From NCBI GenBank assembly GCA_036824005.1, contig DAITBA010000001.1:744001-808000 (forward strand): a stretch of DNA of 64,000 nt, given 5' to 3'. Numbering within the stretch: position 1 is the stretch's first letter; the number at the start of each line of letters is the position of its first letter. This DNA is from DAITBA01 sp036824005 (lineage in GTDB: Bacteria; Pseudomonadota; Gammaproteobacteria; Burkholderiales; Rhodocyclaceae). Shown piece by piece: positions 26,608 to 35,709 of this stretch. Both the position numbers and the translations under genes were made by a program. The notes under the pieces were generated by a model. The model had not been told where the DNA came from, made no database searches, and worked only from the letters and a program-made list of their open reading frames with translations.

Positions 26608-27240
26608 CTGCGCAAGAGGCGCGCGACCGTTCATCGTTTGTCTGTGCCGACGCCGACATTTGCATCGGCACGGCGCATCTTGCTTTGCGCCGTTTGTCGA
26701 CCAGTTCGTGTGTAGGAGGTGGGTGCGCGCACAGCGAATGCGACATCTCCGTCACCGACGCCGTACCGGCGGCTCAACGGCGCGTCGTCACCGGGCGCAG
26801 CGAACGACGACCGGACCGCCGGTGACGAAGCCCGTTGCGGACAGCAAGCGGCAAAGCAAATGCAACGCTGCTGATTCGCTTCCCAAGAACTCAACTGCTT
26901 TCATCAGTGCGCGGGGTCGGTACTGGCGCTCGCGCAGTCCGGCAAGAAGGCCGAGGCGCAAGAGGCCCTGAAGTTCGGCGACTACGCGCGTGTGTCGCGC
27001 AAAGTGGTGGTTGGTCTGGCGAAGATGTATACCCAGGTCTCGGAACGGCCCACCTGACGCGATCTATCGATCATCTGAATCGACGCGGCACCATGCACGG
27101 TCCGACCGCGCGCACTACCCAAGGCGCGACCGCGACGACGAGGCGACTATCGTTGCCACGTCACCTCGGGTCGCCGGGCTTGCCCGGCAGGATCAGTGCA
27201 TTGCGCTCGCATTGCCACGGCCATTGACTGCCGACAATGC
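26608..27240. other. Intergenic region with a CZB-domain remnant
   Basis: No intact gene. A 58-codon fragment at 26884-27057 resembles the end of a CZB domain (separate entry). I see nothing else that can be supported in the remaining sequence. Confidence 0.55.
26884..27057 (+). pseudogene. Remnant of a second CZB-domain chemoreceptor
   Basis: This frame reads NCFHQCAGSVLALAQSGKK, then AEAQEALKFGDYARVSRKVV and VGLAKMYTQV before a TGA at 27055. It aligns with the end of the intact neighbour (FHQCGVEAVRQLHAGQREPA...). Only the last helix survives, and no start is present. Confidence 0.55.
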
Positions 27241-28077
27241 CTAGCCGAGCGCCAGCCGCTGCCAGATGGTGGTCGTCAGCCCGGCCTGATTGAGCGTGTA
27301 GAAATGCAGTCCGGGTACGCCGGATTCGAGCAGGTGCTGGCACAGCTCGGTGACCACGTCCAGCCCGAAGGAGCGCACCGAGGCGGCGTCGTCGCCGAAG
27401 CTTTCGAATTTCCGGCGCATCCAGCGCGGGAGCTCTGCGCCGCAGGCGTCGGAAAAGCGCGCGATCTTGCTGAAATTGGCGATCGGCATGATGCCCGGCA
27501 CGATGGGCACGCGTATGCCGACGGCCTGGCACTCGTCGACGAAGTGCTCATAGGCGTCGCGATTGTAGAAATACTGGGTGATGGCCGAATCGGCGCCGGC
27601 TTCCACCTTGCGCTTGAAGTTGAGCAGGTCCTCGCGCGGACTCTTCGCCTGGGGGTGGTACTCCGGATAGGCCGCCACCTCGATGTGGAACCAGTCGCCG
27701 GTTTCCGCGCGGATGAATTCCACTAGCTCGCTGGCATAACGGAACTCGCCTGGATCGCCAACACCCGAGGGCAGATCGCCGCGCAGGGCGACAATGCGCC
27801 GGATGCCGGCGTCCTGATAACGCCGGAGCATGGCGCGGACGTTCTCCCGCGTCGAGCCGATGCAGGACAGGTGAGGCGCGGCGGGCAGTCCCTCGGACTG
27901 GATCTCCAGCACCGTCTCCAGCGTTCGATCGCGGGTGGAGCCGCCGGCGCCGAAAGTCACCGAAAAGAACGCCGGCTTGAGCTGCGCCAGCTGTGCGCGG
28001 GTGCGCCGCAGCTTGTCGACGCCCTCGGGCGTCTGGGGAGGGAAGAACTCGAAGCTGAAGGTGGGTTGATCGGACAT
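27241..28077 (-). CDS. metF: Methylenetetrahydrofolate reductase MetF
   Basis: 278-aa FAD enzyme that makes 5-methyl-THF for methionine synthesis. The N-terminus has FSFEFFPPQTPEG. The family segments SVTFGAGGSTRD, HLSCIGST, IVALRGDLPSG and ITQYFYNRDAYEHF follow. The ATG at 28077 is the sensible start, because the longer frame upstream runs through a repeat element. It lies downstream of ahcY, so both are probably under the SAH riboswitch. Confidence 0.95.
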   Translation of the reverse strand: MSDQPTFSFEFFPPQTPEGVDKLRRTRAQLAQLKPAFFSVTFGAGGSTRDRTLETVLEIQSEGLPAAPHLSCIGSTRENVRAMLRRYQDAGIRRIVALRGDLPSGVGDPGEFRYASELVEFIRAETGDWFHIEVAAYPEYHPQAKSPREDLLNFKRKVEAGADSAITQYFYNRDAYEHFVDECQAVGIRVPIVPGIMPIANFSKIARFSDACGAELPRWMRRKFESFGDDAASVRSFGLDVVTELCQHLLESGVPGLHFYTLNQAGLTTTIWQRLALG

Positions 28078-28086
28078 GTTGGAATT

Positions 28087-28162
28087 ACCGCAGGGGACGC
28101 GGAGGACACAGAGACTCGCAGAAGACCATCTTTCCTTCTGTGTCCTCTGCGTTCTCTGCGGT
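28087..28162. repeat. Intergenic inverted repeat element, copy D (ahcY/metF)
   Basis: Left arm ACCGCAGGGGACGCGGAGGA and right arm GTCCTCTGCGTTCTCTGCGG, with about 25 bp between. It fills nearly all of the gap between ahcY and metF. Confidence 0.78.
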
Positions 28163-28169
28163 GCAAAGA

Positions 28170-29588
<1,419 letters not shown>

Positions 29589-29655
29589 ACCCAACTCCAT
29601 CACGGTGGCCGGCAGGGATGCTCTCACCCGGCATCCCGTGCGCGGCACGGGTTCA

Positions 29656-29748
29656 GGTGAGCGCCGTTGCAGAATAGAGCCGCCCGCTTCGGGCTGGCTG
29701 CACCGAGCCTGGGAGGCCCCACGGGCCCCTTGCAACGCTCCTCGGTGC
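29656..29748 (-). promoter_or_regulatory. SAH riboswitch upstream of ahcY
   Basis: On the minus strand the leader reads GCACCGAGGAGCGTTGCA (from 29748), then CCAGGCTCGGTGC, then TGCAACGGCGCTCACC (ending at 29656). GCACCGAG/CTCGGTGC forms P1, and AGCG...TTGCA pairs with TGCAACGGCGCT, giving the second stem and pseudoknot. This matches the SAH riboswitch class known upstream of ahcY in beta- and gammaproteobacteria. SAH binding turns expression on. The likely transcription start is a few bases upstream. Confidence 0.88.
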
Positions 29749-29757
29749 GAGGCGGAA

Positions 29758-29787
29758 ATACTAGCGGATGTTGGTTCGCGATGCCAG
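29758..29787 (-). promoter_or_regulatory. Promoter of the ahcY riboswitch leader
   Basis: Minus strand: CTGGCA (29787-29782), 18-bp spacer, TAGTAT (29763-29758). Four of six -35 bases and four of six -10 bases match the sigma70 consensus. The predicted start falls just before riboswitch stem P1. Confidence 0.55.
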
Positions 29788-29834
29788 CGCGGTGCTGTTG
29801 CTCGGCGTCCGTGCCGTCGGCCGCGCCGCTGCCC

Positions 29835-30110
29835 TCAGCCCCGGGCGGCGGCGCGGGCCAGCGAATAGGCCCGGTAGCGCAGAGCGGCCAAGCGAAGGTC
29901 GTCGAAGCTTTCCGCGGTGCGCACCTGCGCCAGCAGTTCGCAGGCGATATCGGCGTCCTCATCGGTCGTGTCCGCCTCCGCCGCATCACGTTTTCGCGGA
30001 CATTGCGCCTGGGCGGCGATGATCTCGGACATGGACATGCGCTCCGCGAGGAGCCGGCCCTCGTCCGGCGTGAGGTCGCACAGATCGATGCACTGTTGCA
30101 GACACAGCAT
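29835..30110 (-). CDS. Small Cys-containing protein of unknown function
   Basis: 91-aa cytosolic protein starting MLCLQQCIDLCDLTPDEG, with Cys at positions 3, 7 and 11 and another in AQCPRKRD. A strong AAGGAG site precedes the ATG by 6-7 bp. The first half is helical and cysteine-bearing, and the second half is an acidic then Ala/Arg-rich helix. I do not recognise the family. An AT-rich stretch with a symmetrical site (30152-30168) lies just upstream, and HD-GYP lies behind it. Confidence 0.7.
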   Translation of the reverse strand: MLCLQQCIDLCDLTPDEGRLLAERMSMSEIIAAQAQCPRKRDAAEADTTDEDADIACELLAQVRTAESFDDLRLAALRYRAYSLARAAARG

Positions 30111-30151
30111 GATGTTCTCCTTTGCCTCTCGGTTGGTAATGCTTATTTTTT

Positions 30152-30168
30152 CCGACTATTTTACTAGG
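30152..30168. promoter_or_regulatory. Symmetrical AT-rich site upstream of the small Cys protein
   Basis: CCGACTATTTTACTAGG is a 17-bp imperfect dyad (5 of 7 positions symmetrical around TTT). It sits in the only AT-rich stretch of the area, 42 bp before the ATG at 30110. It resembles Rrf2/IscR-type operators by eye, but this is only a resemblance. Confidence 0.35.
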
Positions 30169-30179
30169 TTTTTTCAACC

Positions 30180-31409
30180 TTACAACGCCACCGCACCCCA
30201 AAGCTCGTTCAGGTCGGGGAACTTCCAGCGTTCCGGGTCTTCGCGGGCGATGATCTTGTCGTTGGCGAGACGGGAGGACAGATCGAGCACCTCCGCGGGG
30301 ATGCGCGCATTGGAACGGGTGGAAAAGAACACCTTGACCTTCGGCGTCAGGAGCGACTTCCCGGTCTGATCGACGACGACGCCGAGCCGCCCCGACTTCA
30401 GCCGCACCAGCGAACCGACGGGGTAGATGCCCACGCTCTTGACGAAGGCCTGGAAAATCACCGGATCGAAGTGGCCGTTGCTCCATTCAGTCATTTTGCG
30501 CAGCGATTCGGCCGGATCCCAGCCCGCCTTGTAGGGGCGGTTGGAGGTGATGGCATCATAGACGTCGCACACCGCTCCCATCTTGGCAAAGAGGCTGATC
30601 TTCTCGCCCGGCAGGCGGTGCGGATAGCCGCTGCCATCCATTTTCTCGTGGTGGTGCAGACACACATCCAGCGCGATTTCCCCCACGCCGCGGCTCTCCG
30701 CCAAAATGCGATGACCTTCCTCCGGGTGGCGCTTGACGGCGACGAATTCCTGATCGGTCAGCTTGCCCGGCTTGTTAAGGATTTCCGGCTCGATCGCCAT
30801 TTTGCCGACGTCATGGAGCAGCCCGGCCATGCCTGCTTCGCGCGTCTGCGCCTCGTCCAGCCCGAGCTGGCGGGCCAGCGCGATCATCAGCGCGCACACG
30901 GCGACGGAATGCATGTAGGTGTAATCGTCCGCCGTCTTCAGGCGCGCCAGGCTGATCAGCGCGCCCGGATTGCGCATGACCGAATTGGAAATCTCTTCCA
31001 CCAGGGGCGCGCAGTCATCCGCATCGATCACCTTGCCCATGCGCGCTTCGCGAAACATGGACACCACTGCCGCCTTGGACTTGGCGCAGATGCGCGCAGC
31101 GCGCTCGATCTCCTCGTCCGCGCCGACGCGTTCGACGGGCGCAGGCCCGCTCGCGGCGACGACGGCTTGCGGCTCCTCGGCACGGGGTGCCGCGTCCTCG
31201 CCGGCGTCGGCGAGCGCGATCTCGACATCGTCACCTTTGGCCGTGTCGATCAGCACCTCACGCACGCTGCTGTCGCGCAGCTTGGCGATGTCCTGGGGAT
31301 TGGCGAGCAGAAAGGAGCTGCGCCAGAACGGATGTTCGAGCCACGAGCCGCACAGCTCCTGCAAGTACATGCCGGTGCGTAGCTGCTCAACGGGTATGCG
31401 TTTCAGCAT
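30180..31409 (-). CDS. HD-GYP domain cyclic-di-GMP phosphodiesterase-like protein
   Basis: 409 aa. An N-terminal DUF3391-like region (MLKRIPVEQLRTGMYLQELC, W...PFW) leads to an HD-GYP domain: HSVAVCALMIALARQLG, LLHDVGKMAIEPEILNKPG, HPEEGHRIL, LHHHEKMDGSGYP. The HD and GYP signatures are intact, so cyclic-di-GMP hydrolysis is likely. There is no signal or membrane segment. It is alone, with no attached sensor domain. Confidence 0.88.
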   Translation of the reverse strand: MLKRIPVEQLRTGMYLQELCGSWLEHPFWRSSFLLANPQDIAKLRDSSVREVLIDTAKGDDVEIALADAGEDAAPRAEEPQAVVAASGPAPVERVGADEEIERAARICAKSKAAVVSMFREARMGKVIDADDCAPLVEEISNSVMRNPGALISLARLKTADDYTYMHSVAVCALMIALARQLGLDEAQTREAGMAGLLHDVGKMAIEPEILNKPGKLTDQEFVAVKRHPEEGHRILAESRGVGEIALDVCLHHHEKMDGSGYPHRLPGEKISLFAKMGAVCDVYDAITSNRPYKAGWDPAESLRKMTEWSNGHFDPVIFQAFVKSVGIYPVGSLVRLKSGRLGVVVDQTGKSLLTPKVKVFFSTRSNARIPAEVLDLSSRLANDKIIAREDPERWKFPDLNELWGAVAL

Positions 31410-31717
31410 GGGAATTGGCGAAGCAATACGTTTTCGGGAACCTCGCCGATTAACGGAAGTGAGGGGGAAAAGCTTTAGGGCGGAAGGAAACCGGCCTGAG
31501 GATTACGCCCGCATGCGTCGTCTCACACGCTTGCAGGGCGCCAACCAGCGATTGGCCCTGCGTCCGACAGCCGCAGAACCGCTAGCGCGCGCCGCGGCGT
31601 TGCCGACTGGAGATGCAGCGCAGCAATTCGTCGAACAGCGCGGCCTCTCTCAATAATGGATTGACCGTTGCGACGATGACAAAAGACTAGGCCGGGCGGT
31701 GAGCCGGGGGCGATTTC
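31410..31717. other. Intergenic region without a supported gene
   Basis: 308 bp between the HD-GYP gene and a toxin gene. One short plus-strand frame (31513-31656) lacks a good ribosome-binding site spacing and homology. I see no hairpin or promoter worth naming. Confidence 0.4.
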
Positions 31718-32020
31718 CTACTTCGAGAAAGGGGCGCGTTTTCGCCAGTACCCGGGCTGGCGTCGCAAGTGCACGACGGCAAGAATTTGGAGCCGGTCGT
31801 TGTCGATCGAATACAGCAAGCCGTAGGGAAAGCGGTGGACCAGAATGCGCCGGACGTTCTCCGCCATCCGGGGCCAGGCCAGAGGCATCGACTGCGCCAG
31901 CCGGATCGCCTCTCGCACCTCGGCCGCGAAGTCCAGACCCAAGCCAGTTTCCCGCTCCTCGTACCATGTCACGGCGGCCTCGAATTCCTCCTCGGCCTCC
32001 GGGTGAAACGAGAAAATCAT
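31718..32020 (-). CDS. ParE/RelE-superfamily toxin (second pair)
   Basis: 100-aa protein with the classic layout FHPEAEEEFEAAVTWYEE, GLDFAAEVREAI, RRILVHRFPYGLLYSI, ILAVVHLRRQPGYW. The HRFPYGLLY and AVVH..R.P.YW segments are typical of this group. It overlaps the antitoxin stop codon by 4 bp. Confidence 0.85.
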   Translation of the reverse strand: MIFSFHPEAEEEFEAAVTWYEERETGLGLDFAAEVREAIRLAQSMPLAWPRMAENVRRILVHRFPYGLLYSIDNDRLQILAVVHLRRQPGYWRKRAPFSK

Positions 32021-32241
32021 GCGCCGTAGCGGTCGCGGATGCGGGCGAAGACTTGCTCACCGTCGACCGGCGTGACCGCGCCGGAGCGCAGTTCGGCGAG
32101 GCGCCGCCGGGCCATCTCCAGCCAGGCGGCGGCCGCCGCCTCATCCGGCGGATTGAGGCTTTGAAGCAGGGTGTCCACCACCCTCGCCCGCTCTTCCAGC
32201 GGCAGGGAAACCGCTTCATCGATCAGATCACTGGTTTTCAT
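32017..32241 (-). CDS. Antitoxin, addiction-module component family (TIGR02574-like)
   Basis: 74 aa from the ATG at 32241 (an ATG at 32247 is also possible). MKTSDLIDEAVSLPLEERARVVDTLLQSL is the typical N-terminal helix of this family. The C-terminus FARIRDRYGA binds toxin. The start codon overlaps the stop of an upstream methylase remnant. Confidence 0.8.
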   Translation of the reverse strand: MKTSDLIDEAVSLPLEERARVVDTLLQSLNPPDEAAAAAWLEMARRRLAELRSGAVTPVDGEQVFARIRDRYGA

Positions 32242-32406
32242 GGCCATGCTCCGTTAACGTCTTCGCGCAACTTACCCCATCCAGCGTCCGTCTTCCAGCG
32301 CGCGCGGCCCAGCGCCACGAGGGTGTCGAGGAGCTGGGGCAGGCGCTTCTTCCAGGGGCCCTTGCCGGATCGGCGGTCATCGCGGGCGTGGGTATTCGGT
32401 TGGCAT
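32238..32406 (-). pseudogene. C-terminal remnant of a DNA methyltransferase-like protein
   Basis: The minus-strand frame reads THARDDRRSGKGPWKKRLP, then QLLDTLVALGRARW, and ends at a TGA at 32240-32238 that overlaps the antitoxin start. GPWKKRLPQ.LDTLVALGRAR resembles the extreme C-terminus of Eco57I-like modification enzymes. The remainder of the gene is absent, so a restriction-modification gene once lay here next to the toxin-antitoxin pair. I am moderately sure of the family. Confidence 0.45.
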
Positions 32407-32606
32407 GACTTGGGAGTTTAGCCGATCGGTCGCCCGGCGGGCAGACCGCGAACATGCTCGGCGGGCGAAAACATGCATCGGCCCGGGCGGGCCGATGCAC
32501 TATCCAGGGCATTTTTTGGCTACGGCCGGTGCTGTGTACCTCAACTTCGCTGGCGCGAGGTCAGCCTGCGCCGAAGTACCGATAACCGCGCCGGGCGCGG
32601 GCGGCC
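32242..32606. other. Intergenic region downstream of metK
   Basis: Contains the methylase remnant, the 11-bp palindrome at 32474-32499 and a GC-rich stretch. No intact gene is visible. Confidence 0.5.
32474..32499. repeat. 11-bp perfect palindrome downstream of metK
   Basis: TGCATCGGCCC / GGGCCGATGCA with a 4-bp loop. A related, slightly imperfect palindrome (GGCATCGGCC / GGCCCGATGCC) lies at 32616-32640 over the last codons of metK. No T-run directly follows either arm, so a canonical terminator is not certain. Confidence 0.5.
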
Positions 32607-33770
32607 CTACAGGCCGGCATCGGCCCTAAGGCCCGATGCCTTATCGCTGCTTTCCCAGGTGAATTCGGGTTCGTCGCGGCCGAAGTGGCCGTAGGCGGCG
32701 GTCTTGCTGTAGATGGGGCGCAGCAGGTCGAGCGTCTGGATGATGGCCTTGGGACGCAGGTCGAAGTGACGGCTGATCAGCTCGACGATACGCTCGTCGG
32801 CGATGCGGCCCGTGCCGAACGTGTTGACCATGAGCGACACCGGTTTCGCCACGCCGATGGCATAGGCGACCTGCACCTCGCACTTGTCGGCCAGGCCGGC
32901 GGCGACGACGTTCTTCGCCACGTAGCGGCAGGCGTAGGCGCCGGAGCGGTCCACCTTCGACGGGTCCTTGCCCGAGAACGCGCCGCCGCCGTGGTGGGCG
33001 GCGCCGCCGTAGGTGTCCACGATGATCTTGCGCCCGGTCAGGCCGCAATCGCCGTGCGGGCCGCCGATGACGAAGCGCCCTGTCGGATTGATCAGGTAGC
33101 GCACGTTGCCTTGCAGCAGCTCCTTGGGCAGCACCGGCTTGATGATCTGCTCGATCACGGCCTCGGAGACCTGGGTGTGCGAAACCTCGGGGTTGTGCTG
33201 GGTGGACACGACCACGGTGTCGATCGCCACCGGCTTGCCGTCGATATAGCGCACGGTGAGCTGGGACTTGGCATCGGGGCGCAGCCAGGGCAGCCGGCCG
33301 TCGCGCCGCAGTTCCGATTGCCGCTGCATGATGCGGTGCGCGTAGTAGATCGGCAGCGGCATCAATTGCGGCGTCTCGTTGCAGGCGTAACCGAACATCA
33401 GGCCTTGGTCGCCGGCGCCCTGATCCAAATCCAGCCCTTGGCCCTCGTTGACGCCCTGGGCGATATCGGGTGATTGGCGGTTGATCGCCGTCAGCACGGC
33501 GCAGGACTTGTAGTCGAAGCCGATTTCGGACGAGTCGTAGCCGATGCGGCGGATGGTGTCGCGGGCGATCTCCATGTAATTGATGTGGGCGCTGGTCGTG
33601 ATCTCGCCGGAGATGACGACCAAGCCGGTGCTCACCAGCGTCTCGCAGGCGACGCGCCCGCGCGGATCCTGCGCCAGGATGGCGTCGAGGACGGCGTCGG
33701 AGATCTGGTCGGCCACCTTGTCCGGATGGCCCTCGGATACGGATTCGGAACTGAAGAGATAGTCAGACAT
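32607..33770 (-). CDS. metK: S-adenosylmethionine synthetase MetK
   Basis: 387-aa enzyme making SAM from methionine and ATP. The N-terminus includes FSSESVSEGHPDKVADQISD. GAGDQGLMFGYACNET is the methionine/ATP loop, and GGGAFSGKDPSKVDRSGAY carries the catalytic lysine region. The length is normal. Its leader is unusually structured (33778-33835), and it is transcribed divergently from an lpxL-type gene. Confidence 0.97.
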   Translation of the reverse strand: MSDYLFSSESVSEGHPDKVADQISDAVLDAILAQDPRGRVACETLVSTGLVVISGEITTSAHINYMEIARDTIRRIGYDSSEIGFDYKSCAVLTAINRQSPDIAQGVNEGQGLDLDQGAGDQGLMFGYACNETPQLMPLPIYYAHRIMQRQSELRRDGRLPWLRPDAKSQLTVRYIDGKPVAIDTVVVSTQHNPEVSHTQVSEAVIEQIIKPVLPKELLQGNVRYLINPTGRFVIGGPHGDCGLTGRKIIVDTYGGAAHHGGGAFSGKDPSKVDRSGAYACRYVAKNVVAAGLADKCEVQVAYAIGVAKPVSLMVNTFGTGRIADERIVELISRHFDLRPKAIIQTLDLLRPIYSKTAAYGHFGRDEPEFTWESSDKASGLRADAGL

Positions 33771-33777
33771 TGTTTTC

Positions 33778-33835
33778 CTGCTCGCTGTGCATTCCCGTTA
33801 CGGTCCGGCGTGACCGGCCCCGGGAATTCGAGCAG
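33778..33835 (-). promoter_or_regulatory. Structured 5' leader hairpin of metK
   Basis: On the transcript, CTGCTCG (33835-33829) pairs with CGAGCAG (33784-33778), ATTCCCG pairs with CGGGAAT inside it, and CCGG/CCGG closes the tip. The 3' arm CGAGCAG abuts and partly covers the AGGA ribosome-binding site 8 bp before the ATG, so the fold could control translation. A second palindrome, AGCCGGTACCGGCT, lies upstream at 33859-33872. I do not recognise a known SAM riboswitch class. Confidence 0.5.
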
Positions 33836-33886
33836 GCGACGCTTTAGCAGAATTTGACAGCCGGTACCGGCTGGCCGCCCTGCAAG

Positions 33887-33944
33887 TTGTCCTGATTAAC
33901 TCGGCGGAGCGATAATTATAAGCTTTTGATTCTTCGCGGGTCAA
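33887..33944. promoter_or_regulatory. Overlapping divergent promoters of metK and the lpxL-type gene
   Basis: Minus strand for metK: TTGACC (33944-33939), 18 bp, TATAAT (33920-33915). Plus strand for the acyltransferase: TTGTCC (33887-33892), 18 bp, GATAAT (33911-33916). The two -10 boxes overlap, so polymerase can probably engage only one promoter at a time. Confidence 0.65.
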
Positions 33945-33948
33945 ACCA

Positions 33949-34806
33949 ATGTCTTTACTCGTGCGCCTGTTGTCCGCTCTGCCGCTGCGCTTGTTGCAGG
34001 CCCTGGGTGCGGCGCTGGGCTGGCTGGCTTACGGTTTTTCCGCGACCTACCGCCGACACCTGCGGGAGAATCTCGCGCTGGCATATCCCGGCAAACCCGT
34101 ATCGGCCCTGCGCCACGCCGCCGCCGGCCACGCCGGGTGCCAGGCCCTGGAGCCGCTTTGGATCTGGCATCGACCCCAGGAGCAGGCGCTTCAGTCGGTG
34201 GCTCAGGTGAGCGGCTGGGAACTGGTACAGGCGGCGCGCGGCCGCGGCGAAGGCATCATTTTCTTCACCCCCCATTTGGGCTGCTTCGAGATCACGGCCC
34301 AGTATCTCGCCAAGGATGCGCCGATCACCGTGCTCTACCGTCCGCCCCGCCAGCAGTGGCTGCAGCCCCTGATCGAGGCGGGCCGCGGACGCGGCAACGT
34401 CAAGCTAGCCCGGGCCGACGTCGGTGGCGTACGCCTGCTCATGCGCGCGCTCAAGCACGGCGAGGCGATCGGACTACTGCCAGACCAAGTGCCGGGCAAG
34501 GGCGAGGGCGCCTGGGTCGAATTCTTCGGCAAGCCGGCCTACACCATGACCCTCGGCGCGCGCCTGAGTGAGGTCCGGGACGTGAGCGTGCTGTTCGTCT
34601 TCGGCGAGCGCCTGCCCGGCGGGCGTGGATTCCATGTGCATTTCGTTGCGCCGCCGCTGCCCATTACCGGCACCGTCGAGGAGCGGGCGGCGGCAATCAA
34701 CCGCTGCATCGAAGAGCTGATACGTCGCTGTCCCGAGCAATATCTCTGGGGCTACAATCGTTACAAGCGGCCGGCCGGGGCACCTGCCCCCGCCGACGGC
34801 GGGTGA
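33949..34806 (+). CDS. LpxL/HtrB-family lipid A acyltransferase (first of two)
   Basis: 285-aa membrane-anchored late acyltransferase of lipid A synthesis. The N-terminal hydrophobic helix (LLVRLLSALPLRLLQALGAA) is followed by TYRRHLRENLALAYPG. The catalytic HX4E motif is in FFTPHLGCFEITAQYL. LLPDQVPGKGEGAWVEFFGK is the second conserved block. It is followed 10 bp later by a paralogue. Confidence 0.9.
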   Translation: MSLLVRLLSALPLRLLQALGAALGWLAYGFSATYRRHLRENLALAYPGKPVSALRHAAAGHAGCQALEPLWIWHRPQEQALQSVAQVSGWELVQAARGRGEGIIFFTPHLGCFEITAQYLAKDAPITVLYRPPRQQWLQPLIEAGRGRGNVKLARADVGGVRLLMRALKHGEAIGLLPDQVPGKGEGAWVEFFGKPAYTMTLGARLSEVRDVSVLFVFGERLPGGRGFHVHFVAPPLPITGTVEERAAAINRCIEELIRRCPEQYLWGYNRYKRPAGAPAPADGG

Positions 34807-34816
34807 GGGGCAGCCG

Positions 34817-35686
34817 ATGCTGACACGCGTCGCCGTTGCCGTGCTGTGGCTGTTGCACTGGCTGCCGATGGGCTTGCTCGCGCAGCTCGGCCGGCTGCTG
34901 GGGCTGGCGTTTTTCGCCTTGGCGCGGCAGCGCCGAAACATCGTACTGACCAATCTGCGTCTTTGTTTCCCGGACATGGCCGAAGAGGAACGCACGCGCC
35001 TGGCGCGGCGGCACCTGCAGGCGGTGGGCCGCAGCCTGCTGGAGCGCAGCCTGTGCTGGTTCGCCAGCGCGTCGCGCATCCGCCGCCTGGTGCGCATCGA
35101 AGGGCTGGAGCGCCTTCGCGCGCTGGAGGGCACGCCGCTCATCCTGCTGGTTCCCCATTTTGTCGGCCTCGATGTCTGTGCCACGCGCCTGGCGCTGGAG
35201 ATCAACGCCGCCAGCGTTTACTCGAACCAGAAGGACCCCGTCATCAACAGGCTGCTCTACCATGGCCGCACGCGTTTCGGCGACCAGTTCATCCTCTCCC
35301 GGCAGGAGGGCATGCGCCCGATCATCCGCGCGCTGCGCGAGGGGCGCCCGTTGTACTACCTGCCGGACATGGACTATGGGCCGCGCGATGCCCTGTTCGT
35401 GCCCTTCTTCGGCGTGCCGGCTGCGACCATCCCCGGCGTCTCGCGGCTGGCGCGCATGACCGGCGCCCGGGTTCTGCCCTGCATCGCCCACATGCTGCCC
35501 GGCGGCGCAGGCTACGCGCTGGAGATCCACGAAGCGTGGACCGACTTCCCCGGCGCGAGCATCGAAGCGGACACGCGCTACATGAACGACTACATCGAGC
35601 GCTGCGTGCTGGCCATGCCCGAGCAATATTACTGGGTGCATCGGCGCTTCAAGACCCGGCCCTTGGGCGACCCGCCGGTTTATTGA
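34817..35686 (+). CDS. LpxL/HtrB-family lipid A acyltransferase (second of two)
   Basis: 289 aa, paralogous to the gene just upstream. It has an N-terminal membrane helix, NIVLTNLRLCFPDM, an HX4D version of the catalytic motif in LLVPHFVGLDVCATRL, YYLPDMDYGPRDALFVPFFG and the C-terminal QYYWVHRRFKTRP. The two enzymes probably add the two secondary acyl chains. Which one acts first cannot be told from sequence alone. Confidence 0.9.
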   Translation: MLTRVAVAVLWLLHWLPMGLLAQLGRLLGLAFFALARQRRNIVLTNLRLCFPDMAEEERTRLARRHLQAVGRSLLERSLCWFASASRIRRLVRIEGLERLRALEGTPLILLVPHFVGLDVCATRLALEINAASVYSNQKDPVINRLLYHGRTRFGDQFILSRQEGMRPIIRALREGRPLYYLPDMDYGPRDALFVPFFGVPAATIPGVSRLARMTGARVLPCIAHMLPGGAGYALEIHEAWTDFPGASIEADTRYMNDYIERCVLAMPEQYYWVHRRFKTRPLGDPPVY

Positions 35687-35709
35687 GACATCTGCGGTAA
35701 GATTGCCCG

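Noticed and set aside
32228..32512. 94-codon minus-strand ORF over the methylase remnant
   Set aside because: A different frame gives a recognisable methylase-like tail. This frame is low-complexity.
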